Shown piece by piece: positions 1-14,713 of a DNA stretch of 64,000 nt. The stretch is from NCBI GenBank assembly GCA_038380795.1, contig CM076268.1, positions 26,855,501 through 26,919,500 of the forward strand, given 5' to 3'. The translations under genes and the position numbers were made by a program. Below the pieces are notes generated by a model. It saw nothing but the letters and a program-made list of their open reading frames with translations. It was not told the origin of the DNA and searched no databases. The DNA comes from Pyrocephalus nanus (taxonomy: Eukaryota > Chordata > Aves > Passeriformes > Tyrannidae). Positions within the stretch are counted from its first letter, which is position 1. Each line of letters starts with the position of its first letter.

Positions 1-3000
1 TGGGCGGCTTTTGGTAATGTTCATCTGAGCAAGAGAGATTGTATATCTCTAATGAAGCAGCTTTTATTCAATGAAAAAACTAAGTGATGTACTGTTAGCA
101 TTAGTTAGCATGGGGATACAAGTATCTACAGCTTACTATCATTTTTTGACCCAAGTGGTTAATTGCATTTCAGGGCTCAGTGGTTTACTTTTCTAATGGA
201 AAATTTTTTGAAGCCAAATATCTCTGATAGCAAACATGGTCACTCAGGTGCAACAGGTAGCAGCTGAAAGCGGAGTTGGGGAACTGACCTCGTGCATGCT
301 GTGCCAGCTGCAGAGTAAAATCACTGCCTGAGAGTCATCCTTGGAAATGAGTGTTCTGAGCTGCAAGTCAGTACCTGGGACAAGGAGCTGTCTGGTTTAC
401 TAATTCCTTACACTGTGAGTGAGTAGAGTTAAGGCATGTTAAGGGGTGAAATATGACGGTGAATGAGTATTGGAATAAGCTGCTACAACACATGAACAAA
501 CATGACTGTTTCGGCAATTCCCCCACACCACCTAATGTGATGATCCAGAATCTTTATCTTTTATTCTGTAGCTGTAATTTATGATGGATTTAGTTGAAAG
601 TAAAATGCTTCAATGAAGTATTACAGCCGGGTTGCTCCAGTTTTGTTGGAAATACAGTCATAACATGAAGTAATCTTCATCCTTGGGCTGTTTGGCAGTT
701 AAACCACCATCAATGGTTAACAATTTTGATGCGATAACCTGAATCTCCCCATGTGTGAATTACGAAAACAATGTAGTGGTTGCTATAGTTAGGCACTACT
801 TTTAACTTCTTTATACTTAGGCCTTATACAGAAAATTTAAATTTTTCCTTAGAACTACTTATCTTGTCTGGAAAAATCAGAAGAATCTTCACTGAAATCA
901 ATGGAGTATGAATGATATATAATACCTTGTAAGTGCTGAATCATTTAATTGAGCAGAGCAATAAAGTAACTGAAGAATGGGATCCTACTAAAATTTATGT
1001 ATCTCCTTGAAAGGACTACAATGTGAAATGTATTCAGTTTGAGCAGCTTACTATGAAGAGGATGGTGCATGCTGTATTTTCACTGTGCTAATTCTCACTC
1101 TTTCCTCATTGCGATATTGTGTGCCTAAGACTTTGAGAACACATGATCCAGTTAACCAAATGGACTCTGTAAGCTTGTGTCATGCAATGCGACAGATGCA
1201 TTTTGATTTTTTTTTTTCAAATTGCAAAAGTTGGTTTTGCTGCTGGGCAGGATAAGCAGGATTGCAACAACCTTGTATTTTTCCTGCTTGCAAGAAATAA
1301 AAAGGTAAAGTTCATTAGTTCCTGCACACCTCAAAAAATGTGAAGCTGGTGAGCTCTCCTCTGAAACTCAGTGTCTTGTAGCAGCAGGCGGATAATGAAA
1401 ATAAATAACCAGTGTGTGCATGAAGGATCTTTGTCTTAGTTACCATTTAGCAGCTCTTACCTGTTATGAAAACCTGTAATGGTCCAGTCCTCACTGGAAA
1501 GGAGGATGAGCATTCAATTTCGTGAGCAAAGAATGTATATTTTCTAGAGGATATATGTTTAAAAAATAAAGTTCAATTTTCCCTGAATTCGTTTTTTAAA
1601 AATATAAAGCAGATGGATCTTGTTCTGGTAATATGGCAAACTGACTATTTTTATGCTCTTGTTTGCAAAAAATCTATTATGAGATCACAGTCGTCCCCCA
1701 GAACTATGAAAGCATATCTGTCTAATAATTCTGTTGTATTAATCATGAACATTTAAAATATTTCATCTGTACTCCTTCAGTAAATTCCTGAAGAACTAAG
1801 AAGGCCTATTTTGGTAGGCATTGATACTTGGAACGTTTACAACTGTCCTTGTCATCGCTCCTTGAATCTCTTTGTTCTTCATCCTGCCCCAATTTTTCAT
1901 TACCTTCTTCTGATTTTATCTTTTCAAATTCAGTAAAGGCTTTGCTCTTGGGACTTTATCTTTCTGTTTGCTTTATGAAATAACTGTCCTTTTTAAGTAT
2001 GCTGCAAAATAACTATAGTATCCTGAGGCAAGAAATGGCTTGAGATCCTCAGCACTTTCCACGGGATTCTCTTAGCTGGGAAGACGAGTCATTTATCATC
2101 TCTGGAGAAAAGAGACATGAGCACCAGAAAAGAGGATTTTATAGGAACAGCTGATGTCTGTGTGCTATAAGGGTAATGGAGGAAGCAGAGGTTCCTCAGG
2201 GGCTGCAGAAAATTCTGCCAGTGGTTGTACCTATTTAGGAAAACATGCCTCTTAAATGAAAGTCACTGTGAATTTGGTGAATAAGTTGCAGGCTGCCTCA
2301 CATCTTGGCTCAGTTTGGAGCATATGGTTTAGTTGAGAGGGAGAGATTTTTACCTGAATGTTTTGTGACTTAGCTGCCATCTTGGTTCAGTGCTACCATC
2401 TTTACTTTTCCTGGTATGTCATTTTTCCAATTTATCTTCATTTTCTGTATTGGCAACGAACTGGGTTGAATTAACTTGTGTTATTTTTAAAAGGCAAGAC
2501 TAAGATTTACCATGTGGTTAACTTATGTGTGGTTAATTACCTATAGTGCGTTATCAAAAGAGTAACTCCATGAACTGGGTGGATAAAATAATGTTAATAT
2601 ATGTAACTTTGGTGACTTTCCTCAGTGTTTGATTTCTGCTGCTCTCTCTAAATGAACTTCCTGATCATTTGTGATGGAACTTACAGAAATAAAAGTAAAT
2701 AAATAAATAAAATTTAAAAAATTGATAACGTAGTATACTGACAAGTTTATAAAGCCAACTTTATAAAGTTGGTCTGGGTTTCTTGGTTTGGCTGGGGGCT
2801 AGGTTGGAAGGAGGCACTGGTTGCACTGAGGTATCAGTTTGTAGAAGTAAGTATGCATCATCCATAGTCTGTCTCTTCTGAGGTGAATGCATACTGAGTT
2901 TCATTATGTGCTGATTATTGGGTACTGGTAAGGTCCAAGTGTTATCTGTGGGTTAGAAAAGAATTTGTGAAGCCTCAAAAGTAGATACCGTGTGGAAGCC

Positions 3001-3786
3001 TCCTGGTAAGTTTCTGTGTACCTCCTAGTGCCAGGTACAAGCCTCATCTGCATGATGCCAGCTTCAAGAACGTTCATGCTGTCTTGGCACCTCAGGGAGA
3101 AAGGATGTGTGCTTCAAGGCTGGATTTCAACCGAGGACACAGCATCTCATCTGCATACAGAGGGGCTTTGCTGTTTTACATCTCTGTACGCATATTATGG
3201 TGCATTCTGGTTTGAGATTACGCTTGTGCCCCAGGTTTCAGCAGGGCTGGTGTATCTCAGAGGTAAATGTTTTTTATCACTCAATGCAGGTAATTGGTTG
3301 GCTTCAACACTGAACAGACAGCTGTGTATTTAAATGTGACCTTATACCCAGTCAGTTCATAACCTGCATTTTGAATATGGTATTTAGGTAAATGTTTCAC
3401 TGAGCTTGAGGAATTGTGAAAACTGACACCACAAGGATATGCTAATGCAATTAGATGACTTACAGTGTTGAGATCTGGCCTTGTTTCGGCTCAGTTGCAG
3501 TTCAACCAGATGCAAAAATATGTAGACAGTAACTTGTATGCTGTTGAAACAAGCCTAGTCGGACAAAGGTGAGACCCACATGTCAATGGTGGTGGTAGAG
3601 ACAGCTGCCAGAAGATTTGCCAGTGAGACGTTGTATTTCCAGTTGAGAGAGGACCTTGGAGATTCAGAGCAGTAAGTACAACTGGGACATATCCATGAGA
3701 ACTTGGCATCCATTGTTAGGCTGCTGGAGTGGGGGGTTTTTTTATTAGTAGAAGGTTGTTCACTGTGTGTTGAAGTTATATTGCTA
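1..3786 (+). other. NRG3 upstream intron, unannotated part
   Basis: AT-rich intronic DNA with no recognised gene or repeat family. A short (AAAT)n simple repeat lies at about 2695-2712. Open frames up to about 105 codons occur near 3016-3333, but none has a recognisable product. Membership in the large NRG3 intron is inferred from the downstream exons. Confidence 0.6.
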
Positions 3787-4275
3787 CAGGAGGAGAGGCT
3801 CCAAATGCCCAATCTGTGCCATGTTTATGCAGCCAGAGAGAATCAGTGTTGCCTTGTCCTTCTCCTACTTGAAGGTGCTGTGTAGGTGTCAAGTCCCGTT
3901 CAGTAAATGATGCGAGGATTTGGAAAGCAGAAGGTAAGTATCTTAATAAATGTTCCATGACAGCAGCATGCTTGTAATGTATATTACAGTTGTATAGAAA
4001 AATCAATGTTTTTGACAGTAAACTAAATCTTTTTGTGTCCTCTGTGCCTAGAATGGGTAGAGACGGTGTCCTGCCAGTAATTGCTGGAAGCGGAGTAGAA
4101 GGGTAAGCAGTGTGGAAAAATTGGCAATGCTCTGTGTAGAGCACTATGTTATTTTTTCATGCACTTCCTTTTCTTTTCTTTTGCAGGAGCTGTAGGATAT
4201 TGGCATATGGAGAAGATCAGAGATATTCTTACTCTGGTTGTTGGTTTTTAATAAAGTTATTTTTATGTTAATTGA
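3787..4275 (+). ncRNA. candidate spliced non-coding transcript
   Basis: A perfect consensus donor (AAG|GTAAGT at 3934) is followed 253 bases later by a textbook acceptor (long CT tract then TTTTGCAG ending at 4186), and 63 bases further by AATAAA at 4250-4255. This would give a last exon of roughly 85 to 95 nt. The first exon's upstream limit is unknown; an acceptor-like TTGCTACAG ends near 3789. No convincing open frame spans the joined exons. It may be a lncRNA lying in the NRG3 intron, or a chance arrangement of splice-like sequences. Confidence 0.25.
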
Positions 4276-7200
4276 AAATTGTCTCATGATCCCACTTCCT
4301 GCATCAATTTATCCTCATTTCACACCTGCCTCTGCTGAAAAACGCTGTTTGTCCAGTTGCCAGGCTCAAGAGCCCAACAGTTATCTGGGAAACAAGTGTG
4401 AGCAGCAGAAAAGAAAAGGGGGGAAACAAATACTGGGTATGAGTGTGGAGGTATTGTTCTTGTATGCTCAAGTCTTAACAACAGTTGACATAATCACAGA
4501 ATTGCAAATTGTTGCATGTGATGACATCAAAAGAGATGACCTTTTTGTTAACCTCTGCTGACTTTTCCTCTCTGAATGGTTAAATAAATCACCATGAGGT
4601 ATTTTCATGTAGTATGAATTCAGAATTTTCAAACACTGTGTCGACCACGTTCGTATAATTTAATCACTACAGTTACATTTGTTTCATCAGCCATCCAGTA
4701 ATTCTCATATGAATCACTATAATATTTTTTTTATTTTTGTGGTAAGTTAATTATGTACTACTCCATGCCTGCATTAGTAAGTAAACTCTACTATAATACA
4801 GTATTTCTCTATGGTTATTCTTTTATGTCTCTTGGTAAATTTGCATTTAACATTCAAATTGAAAGAAAAATCAAAATGGAAATATAAAATAATAACCTGG
4901 TAATGGAGGAACATAAAATTGGACAGTGTTTAAGTTCTCATCAGAATTAACTGAAACAATTTAATGTCCTTGCTATTTGATAGTGAACTACAAACTAACA
5001 GATAAGAGCTAGACAAAATTAATTAGACCAAGCACTTTGTAGGAAACAAAAGTGAGAGAAAAGCAGTTTGTTTGCAATTAAGATTGTTAATGCTTCAATT
5101 AGTAGTCTCACACACAATGCTGTTAATTACTAGGACTGTAAGATTTGAAATAATGACCTTAGTCACCAAAAGCATGAGCTTTTAAGTAATGAAAAGAACA
5201 TGGAGTTAAACCATCTGCAGAAGTTCCATATGGCAGTGCCCTGCCTAGGCCTGGCCTCCATCGTGTGCGGTGGCCAGTGGCACTCGCACCTGCCTTGCCA
5301 GGCCACTGTGCCATAGGAGGATAAAGCTCCTCGGTGCTGGAAAGGCTTGAGTGTCTCAGTGCAAGCCAGGAATATTTAAAATTGATGCCTCCAAAGATTT
5401 CGTGTGTTTTCAGAGTGTTAGTTGACTGTAAATTTTGAGAATTGCAGAGTTGCACTTAATAAAGCTTGCTTTTGTCTTCCTCATGATTTCTCACTGAAAC
5501 ATATGGAAACCAGTGGATATTATGATAATATTTCTGTTATTTCTAATATAGTTTACATAAACTTAAATCAAGACCAAGCATATGACTAGATTCTCATATG
5601 AAATGCGCCTGTCCTTTTCTTGATTGGCTCCAAATCATCCAAATCTAAAAGAACAGGTAAATCAACAGTAGTTACACAACCAAGTGTGTCTAAGTAATAC
5701 TGTGCAATTGTGCAAAGCTAGGAATACCTTCCTTTCCCCTCTTGAACTTTCATTCTTCTGCTTCCTACCTTTTCTCTTTTGTACCTCCTGATTGTTTTCT
5801 TTTTTTCTGTACCCCTGTGAACTTTCCTTATCTGTTAGTTTCATAAGTCTACAGATCAATGAACTTACTCTGTTTAAGTGTGTTGCTGTTTACAGGAGAA
5901 ACTACAAATCAGTTGTATCACAGCTGCTCTATTTAGCTTTAATGGAGAGTAAAAAATGCTGAAGTTTTACTCACTTGTAACCATGATGTTCCCTCCTGTA
6001 CCCAGAAGTGATGGAGCATTTGAAAAATGGAAGTCACAATATACACCAACTTGCTTAGCTCATAAAATATGAATGCTCAGAAAATGAATACAGCAGTGTT
6101 AAATACAGTTAATCAACTTTGAAAAAACAAAAATATGTTTTTATCACTATAATATATACTTGCATGGGATATTATTGAAAAATACCAGATAGTTTGCTGT
6201 CTGTATCTATTTTATACTATGCTTATTACTCTCATTTAACTAATTTAAATTTGTTTTCAAGATAAGGACAATTTGCTCCTGAGGAGAAAAGTTTAGATGT
6301 CTTCTATGCCGTATTTTAATTTCAGTCTGTAAAGTACAGTCTATGCACTGAATATAAGGCCACTGGGACTGGAGGTTTTGTACATTACAGTGGACTGAAA
6401 AGGGTAAACCTGTAAAATTGTTGAGCTCTAAATAGTTGCATGGAGTGCACTGTTATGATGTGTAACATAAAAAGGTAAGACTTTATGGAGTTCAAAATAA
6501 TAATCTGCCTCAGAATAGCACTATGATGTCTGTTGATTTTTGCTGCATGAAATTTTTTATGCCTCTGTACTTTAGGTAATGTGCTTAAGTCAAAAAGAAG
6601 AAAGTGGCCTTGGTTAAGAATTTGTTAAATGAATGATGCAGAGAAAAATCACCAAAACAATTAAACATGTTATTTCAGTCACTTTTTCTCCTTTTAAATT
6701 TCTCTAGTGTGCTTTTAAAATTTCTCTTGCCCAATGGAGAGTCTCTTTTCAAGGTAAGGGAGTACTGGGACATCTCATTCTTTCAATTAGTGACTCTTGT
6801 CTGGAAATAAGATGGTTGACCATTGGTGGGAGAAGGTGAGTGAATCCTCTAAAAATCCTACAGAAACAAATCAAGCCCTTTTAAATTAATTTATTCCATA
6901 AAGTGACTTTAAGATGAACTGGAGAGAAAAAGTAGATGTAATTGTCCTAAGTTATGCTATTTCCTTGAAGTTAAATAGGTATTCATGTGGTTTTTTTCCA
7001 AAAATTAGTTATTTTAAGCTACATGTTCTAGTCAAGATTTTGATCCAATAAAACTATAAAAAATGATTGAATAATACCTCAGGAAAAATGCAGAAATTTT
7101 ATTATTTATTTTTTTCTGAATAAAACTGGCCATTTGAGAGAACTATGCTGGATAGTCAATATCTTACTTGTCAGTGTTGGGTCAGAGTTTCTTATATGAC

Positions 7201-8734
7201 TCTCATGCGATTGGTGTGGATAGAGAACATCTGAAAGACAATTAACATGTATGCCTTGGCATCGATGCTGCTTAATTCAGCTTTTTGGCAGGTGTTGTTC
7301 TGTACAAGGGGTATCCAATGTAATGCCATTGTCTTGCTTGTCCAAGTGATTTGTAATTTTTTCTATATCTTTTAAGACTTGGTAGTATTCATGTATCAGC
7401 TATTTTTATCATTTCTTTGCCTCAGTACCTTTATGGATTGGATTTAGCATCTGTAGGCCATGAATCAGTTTGGTAATCATCCTGTTCAGTCTGTTCATTC
7501 ATGTGCAGTGAAAATCTATTAGTCCTAGTGCAAAGAAAATTCAGAATCACCTGTAAGTTTGTAGCTGTCACTCTTGCGGTGACAAATGCCTCGTGAATTC
7601 AGTATCGAAATGTGCTTCAAATACCTTACTGCATGTCCAGCCTGCGTTCCTGGATTCTGGTGGTGCTAGTTTGCCATCTCACCTGTGCAGCAAAAATGGG
7701 ACATAGCCTTTTCTCTTTTTTTGGTACTGTGAAAAATGTGATGGGAAAAGAGTTCACATTTTAAGAAGCCCATTCCCTGCCTCCCTGAACCCCAAAATAT
7801 GCTCCATTTCACTAATTCTTTTTTCAAGTTTCTTTTCTCAATACAGTATGTTTATAAAAATTCATTAAAATAACAGTATGTGATTCACTTTTCCAGGAAT
7901 TATCTTCCCATAAATGCATTCCATGATGTAACATTACTGTTTTCTCCCATTTTATACTCCTTGTTCTTTATGGTGCCAAGGTGTGTACCATCAATCATTT
8001 CATTATCCTTTTGTCATCTTTATTGCTTGCTCAGTCGCTTTGATATCTTCATCTTATCCTCCTTTCTTTTGTTGTCAGTGTTCTAAAAAATACTGATGCT
8101 CGTGTTGATAGCACAGCTGTGCTGATAGACCTGCTTGCAAGGTCTTCTGCTACTCAAAGGATTCTGTCCCTCACTGTCATAATTCTTGTGTTGCTGTTCT
8201 AGAGAATAGCTGTTTACCTGTTTACTTCCTTTAGGTGTTTTCCTTTTCTCTTTCACTGTTTGACACATCTCTGTTTGCAGCCATCTCTTACTCCCTGGTT
8301 GTTTTGGTATCACTATTACTTCTGCTGTTGAAGCTATCTTTTTTTCCTTAAAAAAGTCTGTAACATTACATTTTCTGAATTATTCATAAGGCTATATATG
8401 AATACCTGCATCTATTATTCAGATCATCTTATTTATTTTATGCTAGAGCCTAAAACCTCTTTTATAATTCAGTAATAAATGAGAGCCTTCAGTTTGTTCA
8501 GAGTTCTTTTTGCTGACCTTATGTTTATCTCCAAGGTCCCAACTGTCTTTAATTGTGCAGAATTCTGTAGTGCAAGGAGCTACAGACTGGTTAAAATAAT
8601 TTAGAGTGTCCTGCCCTGTTTGTGGTCCCTGTCTTTATGCACTAGCCTACCTGTGCAATATGTTTGAAGTGGTTCTTGGTCTAGAATATATTATTTACTT
8701 CAATGTAATTTACAAGAATACAAATATTTTTTCT
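4276..8734 (+). other. NRG3 upstream intron, no recognised feature
   Basis: AT-rich intronic sequence. Slightly higher GC at 5200-5340, where a minus-strand frame of 98 codons is open, but it resembles no known protein. I see nothing else. Confidence 0.55.
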
Positions 8735-8945
8735 GAAGTTCACTAGTCCAACCTGATGCTCAGAGCAGGGTCAGCTCAAGTGCCACCAGGATGATCAGCA
8801 CTTTATCCAGCTTAATCTTTAAAAACCTGGGACTGCGTGACTTCTCTATGCAGCCTGTTCCAATGCTTGACTGTTCTAATGGGAAAAGACTTTCTTTATA
8901 TCGAGATAAAATGTCTCATTTTATTATTTGTCTAGAAATATATGT
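8735..8945 (-). mobile_element. CR1 LINE 3' fragment (old)
   Basis: The plus strand carries the typical reverse complement of a CR1 3' end: an AGTCCAACCTGATGCTCAGAGCAGGG-like block, then CAGCCTGTTCCAATGCTTGAC, then a diverged stretch (GGGAAAAGACTTTCTTTATATC) that matches the usual run encoding the RT terminus. CR1 is the dominant avian LINE; copies are normally 5'-truncated like this one. The copy is heavily mutated and has no coding capacity. Boundaries are approximate. Confidence 0.7.
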
Positions 8946-11900
8946 ATTTGTCTGGAATAATGTATTTTCTGCTACTTTGTAGTTCAGACAAGCAGTTGCT
9001 TATTGATACTCAATTCTCTGTTTATTTAAAATGTTGTGCTCTTGGTAGATAAAAAAGAATTTAGACCTAGTTTTGATAGTCCTGTTTTTCCTGCCCTGTC
9101 GAACCTATGCTGGTCCAAAAGTATGTGATATAATTCTAAAGTAAAGCTCCCTCTTCTGATTTGTAGTTATCCAGAGCTACTTTATAGTATTTTATCAGCT
9201 TTATGCAAAAGAAAGTTCTAAAATTAATGAGCTGTAGTACATTTTTTTAGATTAGGTCATCATAACTGAAATGCTAGAAAATTATTATCTTTTAGACGTC
9301 TTTGCTTATGTACTACAGGTTTTATGATATCAAGAATCTCACCTGGTACCTGGTTTCACATTAAATTCTGTCTTTAGGAAAAAATATAAAGAAATAAATG
9401 GAAGTATTGAGATTTCTAATGACCACAAAGACATGGAAAGCATTTTAATAATCTTGACAGTCAGTTTACATAAATACAATATGTAATCTGCTGTTATTTC
9501 TGATATAAGGCCATTTCACAGAATTCAGTCATAGGAGTACCAGAAGCAGTAAGATTCACCATGAGTTTATTCAGCTTTAAATTTGAAGATCTTTTGTGGC
9601 TAGCAAAAGGGAATTAGAAGCTATTTGATACAGCTTCATCAACACAGTCTCCTCTTCAAAGAGCCATAGTAAAAGAGTTAGAAATTTCAGAGAATGCCAT
9701 CAAAATAAGGCCTAGCTTTAAGTAAACAACTTAAAGTAAACACACTTTGTTAAGTAAGTACTTTTATTATAAACATATACTTTTGCAATAGCCTGAATCA
9801 GAGCATAAACATAAAAAGTGGATTAACATTCAGGACTGACTTATGCCTCAGTGTTGAAAATCTATGAAAGAGATTTTTTAATTGCTCTTATGCTGCTCCC
9901 TTTCTAACATTGTCTGTATTTGAATTGCTTAAATTGCATTGTACATTCCAAATCTATGAACTTTAAGACGCTTTTAATAACTTTAAAAAAATTAAATGCC
10001 TTTTTACATATAATTTTTACTTTAATATCTTACTGGTCTTTATGCTTTAGTGAATATTGACATGGCAAATATGACTGTAGTATTATTGAAATGTTTTGCT
10101 TAAGACTGTTTTATGACATCATTCTTCTAGACTGAGATATTCCGTGTTTGTGGTGAATGGTGTCAATGAATAAGCAACTCAAGAAATCCAAGTGAAGTTA
10201 ATGGTCTCTTCTTTCTTTTCTGGTATTTCACCTTATGAGTGACCAGGCTATCAAACCCCAAAGTAACCTTTTATGCTTTTAATGATGACATTGTGTGTTA
10301 GGTTTGTTGTTTGAGGTATTTTTTTTAAAATTTGTCCTGCAGTTTCTTAGAGATATTTGATGGTAAAAATACCTCTGCCATTTTGGTCATACCTGACCCG
10401 TCCCACTTAGTTGGGAACAGCACAGAGAGATATGTCACAGGCCACAGATACCCCTGCAGAGCAGAGGTGTCTCCCACCAGCAGCCAGTGATTCCATCTGA
10501 GTTAATGAAAAGGTGAGCTGGCTCTGTAGCACAGATGAGAACAGAAACAGAATTTCAGGAGGGTGTCAGTTCACTGAAGGACTGATGGCAAAACCCATAT
10601 AAAGAATTTTTTACCACAATTTTGCTTTCTTAGCCAGAAGGGATCTCTCTCTCTCTTTTTGAAGAATTTGATTCTGCTGTGCTCCTGGATATTAATGTGA
10701 GATTTCTCTTGTGCAGTGTGAGAAAATGTGTGGTTGCAAACTGATTTGAAACTGTTTGTATAGTCAGTGAACAAAAGTAATTTCAGATAACACATGCTCT
10801 CATTTACAACTTGACAGAATTATATCTGAAATTAACATAAGTGATTAAAAAAATATATGAAAACCATAGTTTTGTATCCTAGGTACCAAAATCGATGCTA
10901 ACTTAGAGTTCTGATAAGAATATTTTCCAAGAAGTAATGCAATTGTGATTTCTTTCTGTAATCTGGTGTTCACCTCTTTCATTACTGCATCTGTCAAGGG
11001 AGATTGGTTTTAGGATGGTGGAGGATTGAAAGATATAACTGACAAATGCTCCTATATCTTATGAAAATTTGTTAAGTGGCTAAATGTATAAGTGCATTGC
11101 TGTATAAGATGAAACAAAGCTTAATTCCTGACAGAAAATATCAGGGGAATCAGTTCTAAAATCAAAAGTTTCATGAACAAAAATACCATTCAAATAAAAT
11201 TAAAGTTGTAAATGAAAAATTGCTGAAGTCACGAACTTCTTTTGTCTGTGGAAATAGCTAAATCAGCTATCCAGTATAGATTCCTCTTTTATTTTTTGTA
11301 ATCCTTTTTAGTTTTCTATTTTCCTGATCTGGCTTCTATTTTTGCTAAAGCATGTACACACACACTATATTGAAGGAACTTTTTTTTCCATTTGCATTAT
11401 GCACAAACACACAAAAATCCCTCTACTGTCCTTTTAATCTAACCTACTGATCTATTTATGCATCATGTAATGACGCATCCCATTTATCCAGGCACAATTA
11501 TAGCAATTTATGAAAGTCCATGATCCTTCCCTTAAGAATGCTGTTTATATGAATGGTCACGATGTGGATGTTTTGCTTGTCGGTTTGGGTTTTTTTTCTC
11601 TGAATATAAGACAGAAAGAAATCACTTCAAGTATTGGTAATAAGTTTGATACTACTCTAAAAATCTAAAGTAGCATGCTGATAAGAGGTTATGCAGTTCA
11701 TTATTTTAATGTCACTGAATTAGAAGATCTCAGCTCCTGAGATGAACCAGAGTCCACTACTAGAGAAAGCCAAGTCTGTGGTGTAAGAATTGCTTTGGCA
11801 GCAGTGCTCCCTTTCCTCCACCTGCCTGAAGAGGCACAAGTGCTGTGCTGAGTAGCTGAGCTGCTCACTCCCTTGCCACACGTCAGAGTGTGTTCACATG

Positions 11901-14713
11901 TACCCCCAAAGGTGGCTACACGTGTGATTTTGATAGTCAGTTCAGCACTCACAGGTAGTGTTGCCAGCCTTTTTGTGAAAGTGCTGATATGTGCTTTTTG
12001 GCTCAGGATAACGTCTCCATAACTGCCTGATGGGGAATATGCACTGATCTTTCCTTTATGATCATATATTCCCTGATATTTGCCTCGTTTGTCTTACACA
12101 GGGATAAAGAAACATTTGAAGCTGTGTCCAAAACCACAGCAGTACCTTTATAAAATAAGCAAATTCCTTTTATTTTTCCTTGTTAGTGTTACACTTGGTG
12201 TTTTCAAGAGCATTTGTTATGAATACAGTGAAGAAATAATGTTCTCTTGTGCAAAATGCTGTGTATGAAATATCTGAGCCCTTCTCTTTGCTGCTGTGCC
12301 TTTCTGCACCTACTGCTAAATTGCAGCTTTTTAGGGAGGAAACAAGTAGTGTCTTGTCTGCTGCATTACTTCCCAGTGTTGTTGGCTCAGCATGGAGCAC
12401 AATGGATCAGGGTTGTAAAATGCTGTAATCCTTCCTGTTGACCCGTGTTTTCACTCCAAATCGATTAAGACAGAAGCTGATGCAGGCAGGAAAGGCAAAG
12501 ATAAAGAACAGGGGAAGGTCCAGTGCCTCTTCAGGGAAACAAGGGGAAACCCCTTCAGTTGTTGGTTAGGGGGCAGCATGCTCAGCTGGAAAAGGCAGCA
12601 GTGATCCTGTGAAACATTGTGATTCTGTTGGTGTAGAGGAAAAGGGGCTTGTTTCCTGTTGTTACAATAAAAGCAGTCTGGGAATGATGGTTCTCGTGGC
12701 AAAAGTGAAACCAGGAGCTTTGCTGAGGAAAAAAATGAGTGTGTGTTACAGCCAGTCTGCATCTGAGTCAGAAACTCAGAGTCGATCTGGGGAGAAACAT
12801 CAATAAAATGTGTCTTATGGATTGGGAGAGAAATGAAGGTTGTTGTAGCGCCGGTGGTGACCTATTGTACAGTGAACTACTGCTGTACATTTCTGCTTTT
12901 GCAGATGTGAGATGTTATTTCTGGCTGTTCTATACATGAGATGAGATGTCTGATTCAGAGAAGTTCATGGCTTTGTGCACTACCTAGCAAACGTATCATT
13001 GCAAAGTTTCACATTGGGATTTAATTAATTTTGCTTTTCATGTGATAGTATTTCTTACACGTATTTTTACTGGCATTTCTGTTAGTGAAAATTAACTCAT
13101 TTTTTAAATTTAATTTCTGTGACATTAGGCATTTTTTTATTTAGATTTCCAGTTTGCCCTGATAAAACTCTTACATATCTCCTTGTACTACAGTTTTAAC
13201 ACAACTTTAATACTCTTTATTGTTTTGGTGTTATTAATGGACAATTATGCTGAAAATCTACTAGAAAGATGTATGGGTTTTTAACATAGAAGATTATTGT
13301 GTTATGTAATTTAAAGCCATAGGACCGGTCTGATTTTAAAGGGAACTGTAAAATTAATCACTCCTCTCCATGTCTTCCACAGAAAATATCTGTTGTTTTG
13401 TATGTTTTGGTATATGTCTTGCCTGTTTCAGCAACAGCAGATGATCAGACACTGACCCCAAGCTACTTTTCAACGTAAATTTTCCAAGCTGATACTGATT
13501 CTAAGTTGTTTTACATGTGGAAAGAATATGGTATATAAGAAGCATAATACTACTGTAGAAGAATTTATAATAGAGGTGACATTAGAAAACCATTTATCTG
13601 TTTACCCATCACAGGTGACTCGAAAGGTAAAAGCAGGCTCTGTAGCACTTAGAGCACAGGCTATGTATTGTAGCATGAAGGAACGAAGAGACATCTAAAG
13701 AAATAAATACAGGAAAGAAGTTTACATGCATTGTCTTAAGTGTGATTGAATCTTTCTTCCAAGTGCCGTAAACCTCTGTAGAGAGATGTGCATTTCCCCA
13801 GAAAACAAAGCTTTAATTTTATAGGAAGTATTTGCTGTTGACATTGAAAGAAGGCTTGGTAAATATTCACTTCAACAGAGCTATGCTCGCTTACTCCCAT
13901 TGAGGACCTGTCTCTATTATTTTAATTATAAGCAGCAGAGAAAATCTAATCATGCAGAGCCTGCACCATACCAAACCCAGAGTCAAAATGAACTCTTTGT
14001 GCTCGGTGTAAAACTGAATTGAACAACCATGTCATGTAACCAGATCTTCTGCAGCAGGCTCTGAAAGGCAATGTCATGGGGAAAGCAAAAGAAGCAATTG
14101 CAGCATTTACTTTTCCCTATTATTGCCAGAGCCATACCAGAAATGTTGTTAAGAAGCAACATCTAATTAAACCATTCTCAGCTCAACTTTGGGGTATTTC
14201 ATAATCTCACCCTTGGTTTTATCTTTTCATTAGCAAAAGCCTTAAGTGAGTATGAAATATAATGAAAGGCCATGGGGAGGGCTTGCACACCACAAAGCTG
14301 CTAATTCATTAGAGACCTATGTGGGAAATGAACATTTTTCAGCAATGATGCAGAGCTCTGAAGGTTATCAGGAACTTTTATCTTCTCGTCAGCTTTCTCT
14401 GAACTTGAAGCCCTTTATATGTGAAGTACATGTCAGCAAATATATACTGAGCTTGAGATGGAGAGATTACGGTATTGCTGCTTTTCCTCAAATGTTTTAA
14501 ATCTTTATGACCTCTTATTTGTTTTATGTAGTGTGTGGGAGCCAGAGTGAGAGTCCAGGACATTAAGCACAATACAAGTTTGTTTAATGCCCCAGAGAGT
14601 TTATTGTGCAAATTGTTGGGTGTTATTCAATGTGGGTTTGACAGTGAAATGTTGGGGTCTGATCTGACCCCTGCCTCTCCAGGCAGTCTCTGCCCTCATT
14701 CTCCACCAAAAAA
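8946..14713 (+). other. NRG3 upstream intron, no recognised feature
   Basis: AT-rich intronic DNA. Two AATAAA signals in a GC-richer block (12667 and 12802 region) are not accompanied by a recognisable gene. An 8-bp inverted repeat GCACAATA/TATTGTGC occurs near 14567-14620. Nothing else was recognised. Confidence 0.5.
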
